A stretch of 30,906 bases of DNA. Origin: Anaerofustis sp. Lineage in GTDB: Bacteria > Bacillota > Clostridia > Eubacteriales > Anaerofustaceae. The position numbers and the translations under genes are program-made. A model generated the notes under the pieces. It was given only the letters and a program-made list of their open reading frames with translations, did no database searches and was not told the DNA's origin. This document shows, piece by piece, positions 6,847 to 15,644 of the stretch; position 1 is the stretch's first letter; the number at the start of each line of letters is the position of its first letter. The stretch is from NCBI RefSeq assembly GCF_019420015.1, contig NZ_JAHZIA010000005.1, positions 1 through 30,906 of the forward strand. Reading direction: 5' to 3'.

Positions 6847-8724
6847 CTAATTTTTATTTTTTGCAAGCTCTATCAAAAGAACATTTATATCCGCAGGTGA
6901 AACCCCGGAAATTCTGGAAGCCTGCCCCAAATTCTTAGGTCTTATATCTTCCAGCTTCTGCCTTGCTTCCAACCTTAAGTTTTTAATCTCGTTATAATCA
7001 ATATCCTCAGGCAATATCTTTTTTTCCATAGACTTAAATTTATCTATGCTCGCCTGTTGTTTCAATATATAATCTTCATATTTGATCTGAATTTCAATCT
7101 GCTCAATTGCCCTTTTCCCAATCTTAGGTCTGTTTGGATCAAAAACAGAAGTGTCATTATATGTAAGCCCCGGTCTTTTTATCAAGTCAAATACAGTACT
7201 TCCGTTCCTTAAAGGAGTTGTACCGATACTTTCAAGCTTTTCGTTGTTTTCTTTGCTGGGATTTATTTTTATTTTCTTAAGCCTTTCTTTCTCAGCATCA
7301 ACAACATTCTTATACTCAACTAATCTCTCATATCTTTCCTCACTTATAAGTCCTTGCTCATAGCCATAAGGAGTAAGTCTCAAGTCAGCATTATCCTGCC
7401 TTAAGAGCAATCGATATTCAACTCTTGACGTAAACATTCTGTACGGTTCTTTTGTGCCTTTTGTAGTAATATCATCAATCAATACACCTATATAACTGCT
7501 GGCTCTGTCCAGAATCAAAGGCTTTTTCCCCTGTACATAATTACAGGCATTTATGCCGGCGATAAGTCCTTGAGCCGCAGCCTCCTCATAACCGCTTGTA
7601 CCGTTTATCTGTCCTGCGGTAAAAAGCCCCGATAACACCTTACTCTCCAAAGACAAACCTATTTGAGTAGGCTCGACTGCATCATATTCTATGGCATAAG
7701 CAACTCTCATTATCTCAACATTTTCAAGCCCTTTTATAGTTCTCAAAAACTTAATTTGAACATCCTCAGGAAGAGATGAACTCATCCCCTGAAGATACAT
7801 TTCATTTGTATTAAGCCCTTCAGGCTCAACAAAGAGCTGATGTCTTTCCTTATCCGCAAACCGTACTATCTTGTCCTCTATACTCGGGCAATATCTCGGT
7901 CCTATTCCCGTTATGTTGCCGCTGTACAAAGGCGAACGGTGCAAATTTTCTCTTATTACTTCATGTGTTTTTTCATTCGTATAAGCAAGATAACAAGGCT
8001 GATCTTCATAGTCAAGTTTCTTATCTTCATTTTCAAAGGAAAACGGAGTTATTTCTCTATCTCCGTACTGTTCTTCCATTTTTGAAAAATCTATACTTCT
8101 TTTATTGACACGGGCAGGTGTCCCCGTTTTCAATCTCAAAAGTTTAAATCCCAATTCTTTTAAACTTTCACTCAACTTATTTGCCGCAAATATCCCGTTC
8201 GGACCGCCTGAATAACTCACATCCCCTATGATTATTCTCCCTTTTAAATACGTTCCAGAACATATAACGACAGCCTTTGCATTATAAACGGCACCGGTGT
8301 GCGTAACAATACCGCAAACTTTACCATTATCTGCCAATATTTCCACGGCCTCTTGCTGTTTCAAATCAAGATTATCTGTATTTTCTATAACGAGCTTCAT
8401 CTCTTCCTGATATCTTTTTTTGTCTGCCTGAGCTCTCAAAGACTGAACGGCGACCCCTTTTGCCGTATTTAAAGTCTTACTTTGAATAAAAGTTTTATCT
8501 ATATTTTTACCCATTTCTCCGCCCAAGGCGTCTATTTCTCTGACTAGATGCCCTTTTCCTGTACCTCCGATTGAAGGGTTGCAAGGCATCATAGCCAACG
8601 CATCCAAATTAAGGGTCAAAAGAAGAGTCTTGCTTCCTTTCCTTGCACTCGCAAGAGCAGCCTCACAACCTGCATGCCCTGCACCTATAACTATAACATC
8701 ATATTCTCCAGCTAAAAAAACCAT
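6847..8724 (-). CDS. mnmG: tRNA uridine-34 5-carboxymethylaminomethyl modification enzyme MnmG
   Basis: The FAD-binding subunit of the MnmEG complex, which installs the carboxymethylaminomethyl group at wobble U34 of several tRNAs. Of 625 residues, the start holds the FAD loop GAGHAGCE (14-21), then MMPCNPSIGGTGKGHLVREI with a conserved Cys, and later GIGPRYCPSIEDKI and EYRLLLRQDNADLRLT, all typical for the family. The C-terminus is the helical MnmE-binding domain. It begins 8 nt after the mnmE stop, with GAGG 5 nt before ATG, and is followed by noc after 10 nt. Note that rsmG, often found between mnmG and noc, is absent. Confidence 0.97.
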   Translation of the reverse strand: MVFLAGEYDVIVIGAGHAGCEAALASARKGSKTLLLTLNLDALAMMPCNPSIGGTGKGHLVREIDALGGEMGKNIDKTFIQSKTLNTAKGVAVQSLRAQADKKRYQEEMKLVIENTDNLDLKQQEAVEILADNGKVCGIVTHTGAVYNAKAVVICSGTYLKGRIIIGDVSYSGGPNGIFAANKLSESLKELGFKLLRLKTGTPARVNKRSIDFSKMEEQYGDREITPFSFENEDKKLDYEDQPCYLAYTNEKTHEVIRENLHRSPLYSGNITGIGPRYCPSIEDKIVRFADKERHQLFVEPEGLNTNEMYLQGMSSSLPEDVQIKFLRTIKGLENVEIMRVAYAIEYDAVEPTQIGLSLESKVLSGLFTAGQINGTSGYEEAAAQGLIAGINACNYVQGKKPLILDRASSYIGVLIDDITTKGTKEPYRMFTSRVEYRLLLRQDNADLRLTPYGYEQGLISEERYERLVEYKNVVDAEKERLKKIKINPSKENNEKLESIGTTPLRNGSTVFDLIKRPGLTYNDTSVFDPNRPKIGKRAIEQIEIQIKYEDYILKQQASIDKFKSMEKKILPEDIDYNEIKNLRLEARQKLEDIRPKNLGQASRISGVSPADINVLLIELAKNKN

Positions 8725-8732
8725 TCTATCCT

Positions 8733-10109
8733 CTACTTTCCTAAACAGAAATTTTTAAATATTTCATCTATGATATCTTCACTTGTGGTTTCCCCGGTAA
8801 TACTGCCCAGCTTGTCCAGTGCTGAGTTTATATCAATTTCAACCAAATCCACTTCCAACCCACTATTTACCATATCCACCGCATGATTAAAATCTTCAAG
8901 AGCACCAAGCAACAGGTTTTTATGCCTTACATTGCTAACCAACACATCTCCCATTTCATCGTTATCGTTCAAATTGGCAAGTGAATATATTTTATTTTCT
9001 ATCTTTTCTATACCTTCTTTTTTAAGTGCGGATATCTTTACAGTCTTATAATTTTCAAATGCTTTAACAGTTTCTTCATTTATATCCAAATCCGTTTTGT
9101 TCAGTACAACCAAAATACCTTTGTTCTCAGGAAGCATTCTTATTATATCAAAATCCTCCTCATCCAAAGCCCTTGAAGCATCTATGCAAAACAAAATAAT
9201 ATTACTTTCATCAAGCATAGAAATAGACTTGTCTATTCCGATTTTTTCGACTTTACTGTCCGCATTTCTTATACCCGCCGTATCTATGAATTTAACGGGG
9301 ATTCCTTTTATGTTCACCACTTCGTCTACAATATCCCTTGTGGTTCCGGCTTCATCCGTAACGATAGCCTTATTCTCGTTTATAACTGCATTCAAAAGCT
9401 GAGATTTTCCTACGTTCGGCTTTCCTATTATCGCAACCTTAACGCCGTCTTTCATTATTTCTCCTTTTTCAAAAGTAGAAATAATCTTCTTTAATTTGAA
9501 AATCATATTTTTTACAAGAGATATTATTTCATTATCAGTCAAATCCTCTTCGTCATATTCGGGATACTGTATCGTCACTTCAAGCCTTGCAAGCATATTG
9601 GTTATATCTGCCTTTATCTCGTCTATTTTTTCAGATAAATCCCCCCTTAAGGAATTCATTGCGTTTTTTGCAAACGACGAGGTTTTTGCAGTTATCAAAT
9701 CACTCACGGCTTCAGCCTGTACCAAATCAATTCTTCCGTTTAAGAAAGCCCTTTTTGTAAACTCTCCCGCTTCCGCAAGCCTTGCCCCGTTTTTTAAAAC
9801 CAAATCAAGAACATCCTTTGTCACACTCATTCCTCCGTGACAATTTATCTCAATTACATCCTCTGCCGTAAAAGAATGGGGAGCGCACATCTTCGACACC
9901 AAGACTTCATCTATAATCTCATTTGTTGCGTTATCCACTATGTGTCCGTAATTTATCGTATTTCTTTCTACATCAAAGATAGAGCTTTTACTCATTTTAA
10001 ATATTTTATCAATAACGGTAAATGCATCATTCCCGCTTATTCTGATTATGGAAACCCCTCCATATCCCGAAGGAGTTGCAATTGCCGCAATAGTATCTTC
10101 TTTAAACAT
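8733..10109 (-). CDS. mnmE: tRNA modification GTPase MnmE
   Basis: The GTPase partner of MnmG, 458 residues. The N-terminal tetrahydrofolate-binding domain (about 1-120) starts with DTIAAIATPSGYGGVSIIRISG. The G domain has G1 GKPNVGKSQ (229-237), G2 around TTRD, G3 DTAGI (276-280) and G4 NKTD (337-340). The protein ends in FCLGK with Cys455, the C(I/L/V)GK motif required in this family. GGGAG lies 6 nt before ATG. It is the first gene of the mnmE-mnmG-noc operon; the usual upstream genes (rnpA, yidC, jag) are not adjacent here. Confidence 0.97.
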   Translation of the reverse strand: MFKEDTIAAIATPSGYGGVSIIRISGNDAFTVIDKIFKMSKSSIFDVERNTINYGHIVDNATNEIIDEVLVSKMCAPHSFTAEDVIEINCHGGMSVTKDVLDLVLKNGARLAEAGEFTKRAFLNGRIDLVQAEAVSDLITAKTSSFAKNAMNSLRGDLSEKIDEIKADITNMLARLEVTIQYPEYDEEDLTDNEIISLVKNMIFKLKKIISTFEKGEIMKDGVKVAIIGKPNVGKSQLLNAVINENKAIVTDEAGTTRDIVDEVVNIKGIPVKFIDTAGIRNADSKVEKIGIDKSISMLDESNIILFCIDASRALDEEDFDIIRMLPENKGILVVLNKTDLDINEETVKAFENYKTVKISALKKEGIEKIENKIYSLANLNDNDEMGDVLVSNVRHKNLLLGALEDFNHAVDMVNSGLEVDLVEIDINSALDKLGSITGETTSEDIIDEIFKNFCLGK

Positions 10110-10169
10110 ATATTTCTCCCGTGTAAAATATTTCCTAAAATTTATAAATATTTCCCGTATAACTTTTAA

Positions 10170-10178
10170 ATTATATCA
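10170..10178 (-). promoter_or_regulatory. Extended -10 promoter of mnmE
   Basis: On the minus strand TGA-TATAAT, an extended -10 element, about 60 nt before the mnmE start codon. The -35 region is poor. Confidence 0.5.
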
Positions 10179-10293
10179 TAATGAATTTTAAAATTCTATA
10201 TTCTTTTGGAAAAGAACTGTTTTTTGTTTTATTCGACAAAATATAAATGTAACTCTAATTTTTTTATAATCTAAAATCAAATATTAAAAATAA

Positions 10294-10320
10294 AAAAACT
10301 TTCGTTTTACGAAAGTTTTT
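10294..10320 (-). terminator. Terminator of the yhaM operon
   Basis: A 12-bp perfect stem (10294-10305/10309-10320, sequence AAAAACTTTCGT) with a 3-nt loop, just after the stop of the membrane protein gene, with T-rich sequence following on the minus strand. Confidence 0.85.
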
Positions 10321-10337
10321 AAATAAAAATCAAATGA

Positions 10338-10931
10338 TTATTTTCTTCTTTTACCTCTTTTTTTCTTTCTTGGTGTGGTATAAGAATAAGCCGATTTTCC
10401 TCTTTCTTTACCTACATTAAGTCTGGCAATCCTATCAACTTCTTCTTTATCGTCAAAATCTATAAACATTATTTGTGTTGAATTGAACATACCAGAAGCA
10501 GGTTCAATTTTTAAAGAAAGCCCTTTATTCTTCTTTCTTGTATGTATAGAGTAAGACTTCATGTTTTCATATAACAACGCACCGGTCATAGAACGAACAC
10601 CATGCTCATACATACCCCTTCCGCCTAATACACACATAAAAAGAGAATATGTTGCAAATCCAAAGTATACACCTATCAAACCTATACCGTAAAAAAATAT
10701 TGTGGCATTTAAAAGTTTTAATAAATCAATGATTATAATTCCGGCAATTATTAAAACCAAATACAAAAGCTGCTGTAAAAAGTCAGTATTTTTTGTTCCC
10801 ACCGGAGCTTTGTATATCATTTTGCCAAGCTGTTTGTTGTTTTTCTTAAACCCTAAATATTTTATGACAAACATTGCAAAATATCCTATCAAAAAAACAA
10901 TAAACAAAGCTGCCAATTGTTCACCTTTCAT
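10338..10931 (-). CDS. Membrane protein of unknown function, three predicted membrane helices
   Basis: A 197-residue protein I cannot assign with confidence. Hydrophobic segments at about 6-26, 52-72 and 77-101 are probable membrane helices. A cytoplasmic or extracellular domain follows (about 105-175), with RGMYEHGVRSMTGALLYENM and a beta-rich stretch ending in IMFIDFDDKEEVDRIA. The extreme C-terminus is very basic (PRKKKRGKRRK). The GMYEHG-YENMKSY pattern recalls uncharacterised Firmicute DUF5673-like proteins, but I am not sure. It begins 2 nt after the yhaM stop with AGGAGG inside the end of yhaM, so it is cotranscribed with that gene; a functional link is not shown. Confidence 0.75.
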   Translation of the reverse strand: MKGEQLAALFIVFLIGYFAMFVIKYLGFKKNNKQLGKMIYKAPVGTKNTDFLQQLLYLVLIIAGIIIIDLLKLLNATIFFYGIGLIGVYFGFATYSLFMCVLGGRGMYEHGVRSMTGALLYENMKSYSIHTRKKNKGLSLKIEPASGMFNSTQIMFIDFDDKEEVDRIARLNVGKERGKSAYSYTTPRKKKRGKRRK

Positions 10932-10933
10932 TT

Positions 10934-11887
10934 TTACTCTTCCTCCTTGTTTTCCAATGTATAATGATATATATTTCTGTTATCGAGCATTCTGACTCTG
11001 CTTGAAAACTCATTTTCTTTTGTTCCTTTAAAAGCCGTTTCCATTTGATTCATTCTTGAATCGACTATATCCAAATAATGAAGCAACTCCGCCTCCGGTA
11101 TCATAGGATACTTTGGGGAACCAAATTCCGGATGATAATGATGAGAAAGTACCATATGCTTGAGAAGAAGAGGAACCTCACTTTTTATTTCAAGTCTTCT
11201 GCTTACATTATCTATTTCACAAATACACTGAATTATATGCCCAAGGAGTTGTCCGTCAGTGGTATATGATTCCACAACTCCTATATCATTACATTCCATT
11301 TCCTCGGTCTTACATATATCATGCAAAATAACACCTGCAAACACCAAATCTTTGTTTAAGAATGTATAAGTATCCGTTAGTTTTTTTGCGTTTTTCAACA
11401 TCGTATATGTATGATACATAAGCCCCCCTTTCATCGCATGATGAAAAGATTTTGCCGCAGGATACACCTTAAACTTATCTTTGTACTTATCAACCAACAC
11501 TTCGGTGATGGTTTTAATATCACTGTTTTCCATGGCACTGATTGTTTCAGTTACGAAATTAAACATTTCATCTGACCCCATAGGTGCACTTTCAACAAGC
11601 TTTGCCATCTCATCGTCATTCAAAATGACCTTTTCCATTGAATCTATTTTTACCTGTGGATTGGAACCGAAACTGTCAACCTCTCCGCTTACCTTAACGG
11701 TACAGCCGGCTTCAAACTCATCTTTTATTTCCGGCGAAACATTCCACAACTTTGCGGGAATCTCTCCGCTTTTATCCTTAAGAATTATATCCAAATAATC
11801 TTTTCCGGCTCTGGTTTTTCTGAGCATTACACTTTTAAGTATAAAGTTATCAAACACCTTATCGGAAACTTTAAGTTCATTAATCAT
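10934..11887 (-). CDS. yhaM: 3'-5' exoribonuclease of the YhaM family
   Basis: A 317-residue protein with an N-terminal OB-fold nucleic-acid-binding domain (about 12-85) and a C-terminal HD-type metal-dependent phosphohydrolase domain. His-rich metal-binding positions include SFHHAMKGGLMYHTY (147-161) and the HD pair HDICK (189-193), with LSHHYHPEFG further on. This is the layout of YhaM, a 3'-5' exonuclease that trims RNA in Firmicutes. ATG at 11885-11887 is preceded by AGAGG at 6 nt. It is divergent from the DnaD gene, so their promoters share the 92-nt gap. Confidence 0.92.
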   Translation of the reverse strand: MINELKVSDKVFDNFILKSVMLRKTRAGKDYLDIILKDKSGEIPAKLWNVSPEIKDEFEAGCTVKVSGEVDSFGSNPQVKIDSMEKVILNDDEMAKLVESAPMGSDEMFNFVTETISAMENSDIKTITEVLVDKYKDKFKVYPAAKSFHHAMKGGLMYHTYTMLKNAKKLTDTYTFLNKDLVFAGVILHDICKTEEMECNDIGVVESYTTDGQLLGHIIQCICEIDNVSRRLEIKSEVPLLLKHMVLSHHYHPEFGSPKYPMIPEAELLHYLDIVDSRMNQMETAFKGTKENEFSSRVRMLDNRNIYHYTLENKEEE

Positions 11888-11942
11888 TTTATACCTCTTA
11901 AAATAAAATACAATATATATTCTACACTAAAGTTACAAATTA

Positions 11943-11951
11943 TGCTATAAT
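11943..11951 (+). promoter_or_regulatory. Extended -10 promoter of the dnaD-dnaC operon
   Basis: TGC followed by TATAAT (11946-11951), 28 nt before the start codon; no good -35. The gap also has to hold the yhaM promoter on the other strand, which I cannot place clearly. Confidence 0.55.
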
Positions 11952-11979
11952 TGTTTTACTTTATTTTGGAGAATTTTTA

Positions 11980-12981
11980 ATGAACAGATTTGAATTTATA
12001 AACAATAATGATGATATAGGCGTAACGGTAATTGAAAATATGTTTATAAACCACTTTATGCCTATGGCAAGAGGAGATTATGTCAAAGTTTACCTGTATG
12101 GGCTTAAATGCACACAAAATGCAATAGACAATATGCCTTCAAACAGAAAAATCGCAAACACTCTGGGAATGAGCGAAGCAGATGTTGTAAAAGCATTCAA
12201 ATACTGGCACGAAAAACAGGTAATTACCTTTATGCATACGGATAAAAGAAATTACGTAATACAATACAAAAATATATCTACTATGATATTTACTCCGGAA
12301 AAATTCAAGAAGAACGGATCTTATTCGGAAACAATAGAATATAACACAAAAAAACAAAATCTATTTGACGATTTAAGTGCTGAATTTGAGGCTACGCAAG
12401 AAGACGGTGGACTTGGAAGACCTATATCGCACCAAGAAATGGAAATGTTCTCAGACTGGATGGAAGAGTATTCTTTCAGCGCAGAAACGGTTAAATTGAT
12501 TGTCAACACCTGCCTTGTAAAAAGGAAAATAAAACAAAGAAAGTACTGGAATGCAGTCGCAATGGATTTCCATTCAAAAGGAATTAAAACTTTTGACGAA
12601 GCAGTGATGGAATTTAACAAAAGCGATAAAAGATATCAGGAATATCAACAAATATTCAAATACTTGGGGTTAAACACAAGAGGCTCATTCATTACAAAGC
12701 CTGAAGAAACAATGGTCGACAAATGGATTGACGAATACAAACTTAGTATGGAACAAATCTTAAGAGCCTGCGATGAAACCATATCAACCAACAAACCAAG
12801 CTTTAAATACGTCGACAGAGTAATATACAACATGTATATAAATACTAATAAGGATACAAAACCTACATCAAATAAATATGCAAAAACACAAAACAGCACA
12901 AAAAAAGAAACCATTCAAAGCGAACTTGATTATGAATATTACAGCGAAGAAGAAATCGAAAGAATTATGAATGGAGAATAA
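11980..12981 (+). CDS. dnaD: DnaD-domain replication protein
   Basis: A primosomal protein of 333 residues. The N-terminal part (about 1-110) is a winged-helix domain with DYVKVYLYGLKCTQN and KIANTLGMSEADVVKAFKYW, like DnaD/DnaB of Firmicutes. Two DnaD-type helical repeats follow, around 140-210 and 220-285, the second with KWIDEYKLSMEQILRACDE and the characteristic YxxxIxxNMY-like end FKYVDRVIYNMY. The tail (about 290-333) is polar and acidic. Ribosome binding site GGAG lies 8 nt before ATG. Three bases separate its stop from the helicase-loader gene, so the two form a replication-restart or initiation unit. Whether it is the main DnaD or a DnaB-type paralogue is uncertain. Confidence 0.88.
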   Translation: MNRFEFINNNDDIGVTVIENMFINHFMPMARGDYVKVYLYGLKCTQNAIDNMPSNRKIANTLGMSEADVVKAFKYWHEKQVITFMHTDKRNYVIQYKNISTMIFTPEKFKKNGSYSETIEYNTKKQNLFDDLSAEFEATQEDGGLGRPISHQEMEMFSDWMEEYSFSAETVKLIVNTCLVKRKIKQRKYWNAVAMDFHSKGIKTFDEAVMEFNKSDKRYQEYQQIFKYLGLNTRGSFITKPEETMVDKWIDEYKLSMEQILRACDETISTNKPSFKYVDRVIYNMYINTNKDTKPTSNKYAKTQNSTKKETIQSELDYEYYSEEEIERIMNGE

Positions 12982-12984
12982 AAA

Positions 12985-13929
12985 ATGGAAGATAGAGAAA
13001 TCAGTATAAGTAATTTCAATAATAAAAGAATATTAAAAGAAAAAGAGTTAAGCAGCAAAATAGATAAAATGAGCAAAGAGTACCCGTCAATAAAAAACAT
13101 TATTAACGAAATAAACTCTTACGGACTTTATTCTTGTATGAAAAATGTATCAAGTGAAGAATTTAAAAACAAAAATAAAGAATTAAACGAAAAGCTGCAA
13201 AAGGAACTGAAAAAACTGGGATTCAAAGAAGATTATCTAAGTTTAAAATACGACTGCGAAATATGCAAAGACACAGGATATGTGAATAGCGAAATGTGTA
13301 ATTGCCTAAAAAAATATCTTTCAAAAAGAAAAAACAAAAACAGTATTTTATTCAAAGACGGAAGCTTCAGTGATTTTAACGAAGATTTATTTGATGATGA
13401 CGAAAACAAATATAAAATTACTCCAAGGCAAAATATTTTAAAGAATAAACAACAGTCTTTACAGTTTATAAATGAATTTAATGACAATAATGATAATATA
13501 GGACTATTTATGTCCGGTACAGTGGGAAGCGGCAAATCCTTTTTGGCCGCAGCAACAGGCAAAGTACTGTTAAGCAAAGGGTATAACATAATTTATCTTA
13601 CCGCAAAAGAATTTGAAGACACAATAAAAAACTTTTCAGACCCTTCTTTTGAAGAAAAGAAACAAAATATTTTAAATACGGATTTATTAATTTTGGATGA
13701 CATGGGAATCGAAACAAAAAGCGATTATGTAAGCAATGAAATTTTAAAACTTTTGGATTATAGGATTACTTATAACAAAAAAATGATTATCACAAGCAAT
13801 TTAACCATGAGTGAAATAGGAAAACAATATGAATCCAGAATATATTCAAGAATATCGAGTAATTTTAAATATTTAAAATTTTATGGTTATGATGTAAGAA
13901 TAAAAAATAAAATCCGAAAAAATAAGTAA
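12985..13929 (+). CDS. dnaC: Helicase loader, DnaC/DnaI-like AAA+ ATPase
   Basis: A 314-residue AAA+ protein that would load the replicative helicase. The N-terminal region is helical and charged and ends in a Cys cluster CEICKDTGYVNSEMCNC (Cys 91, 94, 105, 107), a probable zinc site as in DnaI. The ATPase domain has Walker A SGTVGSGKS (177-185) and Walker B LLILDDMG (234-241), then sensor-1 IITSN and an arginine-containing ESRIYSRI segment. GGAG lies 8 nt before ATG, inside the end of the DnaD gene. Pairing with DnaD supports a role in initiation. The symbol could equally be dnaI. Confidence 0.9.
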   Translation: MEDREISISNFNNKRILKEKELSSKIDKMSKEYPSIKNIINEINSYGLYSCMKNVSSEEFKNKNKELNEKLQKELKKLGFKEDYLSLKYDCEICKDTGYVNSEMCNCLKKYLSKRKNKNSILFKDGSFSDFNEDLFDDDENKYKITPRQNILKNKQQSLQFINEFNDNNDNIGLFMSGTVGSGKSFLAAATGKVLLSKGYNIIYLTAKEFEDTIKNFSDPSFEEKKQNILNTDLLILDDMGIETKSDYVSNEILKLLDYRITYNKKMIITSNLTMSEIGKQYESRIYSRISSNFKYLKFYGYDVRIKNKIRKNK

Positions 13930-13958
13930 TTTTTTACTGATTTATAACATATAAGCTA

Positions 13959-13988
13959 TTGACCCAAAATACTCAGTAATGATAAAAT
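13959..13988 (+). promoter_or_regulatory. Promoter of the CoA-transferase gene
   Basis: TTGACC (13959-13964), an 18-nt spacer and TAAAAT (13983-13988), followed by AAAGGA 7 nt before the start codon. It gives the gene its own transcript after dnaC. Confidence 0.65.
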
Positions 13989-14027
13989 ATAAATATATTA
14001 ATGATTAAAAGGTGAAAGGATATTAAC

Positions 14028-15371
14028 ATGGATTTGAAACAAGAATACAAACAAAAGTTAGTAACTGCAAAAGAAGCCGTAAAAGCAGTTAAATCAGGAG
14101 ACTGGATTGACTACGGTTGGACAGCTACAACCCCTGTGGCTTTCGACAGAGAATTGGCAAAAGTAATGCCTGAATTAAAAGACTTAAATATCAGAGGCGG
14201 TATCCTAATGTGGGAACCTGAAATATTTAAGATTGAAAATGCAAAAGAACACTTTACATGGAATTCATGGCATATGGGAGGAATAGAAAGAAAAGCGATA
14301 GCAAAAGGTTTTGCTTATTATTCTCCTATACGTTACTCAGAACTTCCAAGATATTACAGAGACGGAAACACACCTGCCGGTGATGTTATAGTAATGCAGG
14401 TTTCTTCTATGGATAACCATGGATACTTCAGCTTCGGACCAAGTGCTTCTCACTTGATGGCAGCTTGTGAAGTTGCAAAGAAAGTTATAGTAGAAGTAAA
14501 CGAAAATGTTCCTAGATGTCTTGGCGGATATGAAGACTCTATCCATATTTCAAATGTAGATATGATTATAGAAGGAGAAAATCCTCCTATGGCTGAAATG
14601 GGAGGCGGAGGAGCCGCAACAGATGTCGATAAAACAGTTGCAAAGTTAATCGTTGAAGAAATTCCTAACGGTGCGTGTCTCCAACTTGGTATCGGAGGAA
14701 TGCCAAACGCGGTAGGTTCTCTTATAGCAGAGTCTGATTTAAAAGACCTTGGTGTTCATACTGAAATGTTCGTTGACGGATTCGTTGACATAGCAAACGC
14801 AGGAAAAATCAACGGAGCAAAGAAAAACATAAACAGATTCCGTCAAACTTATGCATTTGCGGCAGGAACAAAAAAATTATACGATTATCTTGATAACAAT
14901 CCTGAATGTATGTCTGCACCTGTAGATTATACAAATGATGTAAGAGTTATTTCAACACATGACAACTTTATATCTATCAACAATGCCGTTGACATCGATT
15001 TATTCGGACAGGTAAGTTCGGAATCATCAGGAATAAAACAAATCAGCGGAGCCGGCGGACAGCTTGACTTTGTACTTGGAGCATACCTATCAAAAGGCGG
15101 TAAAAGCTTCATCTGCTTGTCATCTACATTCAAAAACAAACAAGGTGAATTAAAATCTCGTATACTTCCAACTCTTCATCCTGGTTCTATCGTTACGGAC
15201 ACAAGAGCAAACACTCATTATGTCGTTACGGAATACGGTAAAGTAAACCTAAAAGGACTTTCAACATGGCAAAAAGCAGAAGCCCTTATAAGCGTTGCAC
15301 ATCCTGATTTCAGAGATGAACTTATAAAAGAAGCAGAAAAAATGAATATTTGGAGAAGAAGCAACAAATAA
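14028..15371 (+). CDS. but: Butyryl-CoA:acetate CoA-transferase
   Basis: A family I CoA-transferase of 447 residues that moves CoA from butyryl-CoA to acetate, the last step of butyrate formation in many anaerobes. The segment from 343 to 366 (GGQLDFVLGAYLS followed by KGGKSFICLSST) fits the motif used to tell butyryl-CoA:acetate transferases from 4-hydroxybutyrate CoA-transferases. The likely catalytic glutamate is Glu246 in VHTEMFVDG, preceded by GIGGMPNAVG. Codon choice and the strong upstream promoter suggest good expression. It stands alone; the other butyrate-pathway genes (thl, crt, bcd-etf) are not in the window. A related short-chain acyl-CoA acceptor range cannot be excluded. Confidence 0.9.
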   Translation: MDLKQEYKQKLVTAKEAVKAVKSGDWIDYGWTATTPVAFDRELAKVMPELKDLNIRGGILMWEPEIFKIENAKEHFTWNSWHMGGIERKAIAKGFAYYSPIRYSELPRYYRDGNTPAGDVIVMQVSSMDNHGYFSFGPSASHLMAACEVAKKVIVEVNENVPRCLGGYEDSIHISNVDMIIEGENPPMAEMGGGGAATDVDKTVAKLIVEEIPNGACLQLGIGGMPNAVGSLIAESDLKDLGVHTEMFVDGFVDIANAGKINGAKKNINRFRQTYAFAAGTKKLYDYLDNNPECMSAPVDYTNDVRVISTHDNFISINNAVDIDLFGQVSSESSGIKQISGAGGQLDFVLGAYLSKGGKSFICLSSTFKNKQGELKSRILPTLHPGSIVTDTRANTHYVVTEYGKVNLKGLSTWQKAEALISVAHPDFRDELIKEAEKMNIWRRSNK

Positions 15372-15384
15372 AATAAGCATCAAA

Positions 15385-15443
15385 AAAAGAGTAGTACTCT
15401 TTTATAACAAATAAAAAGAACCTAAATAGGTTCTTTTTATTTT
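15385..15443 (+). terminator. Tandem terminators after the CoA-transferase gene
   Basis: A first hairpin AAAAGAG/CTCTTTT (15385-15403) is followed by a stronger one with a 12-bp perfect stem AAAAAGAACCTA (15413-15424/15427-15438) and a T-rich tail. The following 170 nt up to the glpK terminator show nothing recognisable. Confidence 0.8.
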
Positions 15444-15614
15444 TACTATAACGACTTTATACTTATGATATGTATTTATTAATTATGTTTTGTAAGCAAA
15501 ACTGTTTATAATCTATATGTATAAAACTCATTTTGAAGTCTATATATAATCATTAATAAAAGCTCACATTTTCAAAATTAATTTCATATATACTATAAAA
15601 AAAATTACATAAAT

Positions 15615-15640
15615 AAAAAGCGATAAAATTATCGCTTTTT
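15615..15640 (-). terminator. Terminator of glpK
   Basis: A perfect 12-bp stem AAAAAGCGATAA (15615-15626/15629-15640) 5 nt after the glpK stop codon; the minus strand carries a T run after the GC part of the stem. Confidence 0.8.
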
Positions 15641-15644
15641 ATTA

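Noticed and set aside
10150..10162. Possible Noc-binding site (ATTTCCCG-like) upstream of mnmE
   Set aside because: Only a half-site of the known ATTTCCCGGGAAAT palindrome is present, and a similar half-site at about 18833 is also incomplete; too common in AT-rich DNA.
14028..15371. 4-hydroxybutyrate CoA-transferase as product of the CoA-transferase gene
   Set aside because: The GGQLDF...GAYLS...GGKSFICLSST motif fits the butyryl-CoA:acetate class better, though an assay would be needed to exclude broader use.
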